Made by a program: the position numbers and the translations under genes. Positions 31,870 through 32,414 of a stretch of DNA of 32,414 nt are shown here, one piece after another (positions within the stretch are counted from its first letter, which is position 1; each line of letters begins with the position of its first letter). A model generated the notes under the pieces. It was not told where the DNA came from. It saw only the letters and a list, made by a program, of their open reading frames with translations, and did not search any database. Source of the DNA: Saccoglossus kowalevskii (lineage: Eukaryota > Hemichordata > Enteropneusta > Harrimaniidae); assembly GCF_000003605.2 (NCBI RefSeq), contig NW_003119936.1, positions 127,780 through 160,193 on the forward strand. The letters are read 5' to 3'.

Positions 31870-32240
31870 TCTTCAGTTAAGCGCCACCTTCAATTAGGCG
31901 CCAGTGCCACAAAAACTTTGTATTTTACACCTCAATTAAGCGCCAGACAAAGTTGAAATTTTGGCACGTAATGATCGTGAATTGGGCGCCGGCGGATCGA
32001 CTACCGGTTACCGGTTCGTAGCGATGGACGCGATCGCGGAAGTCCATCGCTGTTACTGTACGAATGGCTTTTATGTAAAAAAAAAATTGGTTTTGTTTCT
32101 AACAATTTTTAAGAAATCGGTCTATAATCTCTTGAAACATGTCTTTTTAGTCTACTGTAGAAAATATCAGCGTGGTTTTTAATTTCGCAGTAAGTCCATA
32201 AAAACGAAATTAAAACAACGCGAAAATGTTCTGTTTCAAA
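31870..32240. mobile_element. CpG-rich repeat with TTAAGCGCCA motifs (INTU intron 15)
   Basis: Three T(C/T)A(A/G)TTA(A/G)GCGCCA-type words (near 31876, 31893 and 31935) open a segment that is far richer in CpG and GC than the surrounding intron. It includes GGGCGCCGGCGG and a 10-bp stem hairpin (32020-32051). This suggests a relatively young inserted element. Its right limit is unclear and may lie beyond the window. No protein is encoded. Confidence 0.5.
32020..32051. repeat. Perfect 10-bp inverted repeat with 12-base loop
   Basis: AGCGATGGAC and GTCCATCGCT are exact complements around GCGATCGCGGAA, itself containing the palindrome GCGATCGC. It lies within the CpG-rich insert in INTU intron 15. 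Confidence 0.8.
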
Positions 32241-32414
32241 TGCGCTGTTGTCACAGTAAACAGTGTTAAATTATTCTTTAAATGCTCAGTTTACTTTCCA
32301 AAAATAACTAATTTCTTGATTTGAAAAAAAAATCATGCCGTTTTTCCCACCAAAATCAAAGCCAAAATATCGCAAACATCGGCAAATCACTTCCGCATTG
32401 CGTTCATACATTAT

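Noticed and set aside
1-32414. CRISPR arrays, operons, prokaryotic promoters, tRNA or rRNA genes
   Set aside because: The sequence is clearly animal nuclear DNA with spliced genes. The tandem arrays have no unique spacers, and I saw no convincing tRNA boxes or rRNA sequence.

Overview
The window is animal nuclear DNA: AT-rich, with long introns bounded by GT...AG, microsatellites, MITE-like elements, a satellite array and a run of Ns marking an assembly gap. The transposon remnants, the many TACATGTA-type words and the mosaic CpG pattern suggest a marine invertebrate bilaterian such as a hemichordate, cephalochordate, mollusc or brachiopod. I cannot place it more precisely.

The right half (about 14.8-32.4 kb, + strand) holds one confidently recognised gene, the orthologue of inturned (INTU). 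INTU is the PDZ and longin-domain subunit of the CPLANE ciliogenesis/planar-polarity module, which works with Fuzzy. I can trace fifteen coding exons, with consistent reading phase at every junction. They give 799 complete codons from an ATG at 14822 to a donor after 31588. The C-terminal exons, including the third longin domain, lie beyond the window. The first intron is about 7.4 kb and contains the assembly gap and a 157-bp satellite. Other introns carry two families of short interspersed repeats, two copies each, and a CTCF-like motif.

The left half (1-14.8 kb) has no complete recognisable gene. It holds a Myb/SANT-like DNA-binding domain ORF that appears internally shortened (1063-1356). 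It also holds two isolated exon-like segments on the + strand (4180-4293 and 7623-7720), an unrecognised 138-codon minus-strand ORF (11190-11606), several MITE-like elements with TTAA ends, simple and tandem repeats, and candidate regulatory motifs (E-box array, RFX X-boxes, CRE, CTCF-like).

The most unusual items are: a 28-34 bp near-perfect palindrome at two sites, each tightly flanked by a different exact 7-bp direct repeat; a sharp drop in CpG starting about 0.7 kb into INTU, as expected of a germline-methylated gene body; a possible distal alternative first exon for INTU downstream of a perfect X-box; and a 15-unit, indel-free 20-bp tandem array made of small inverted repeats.
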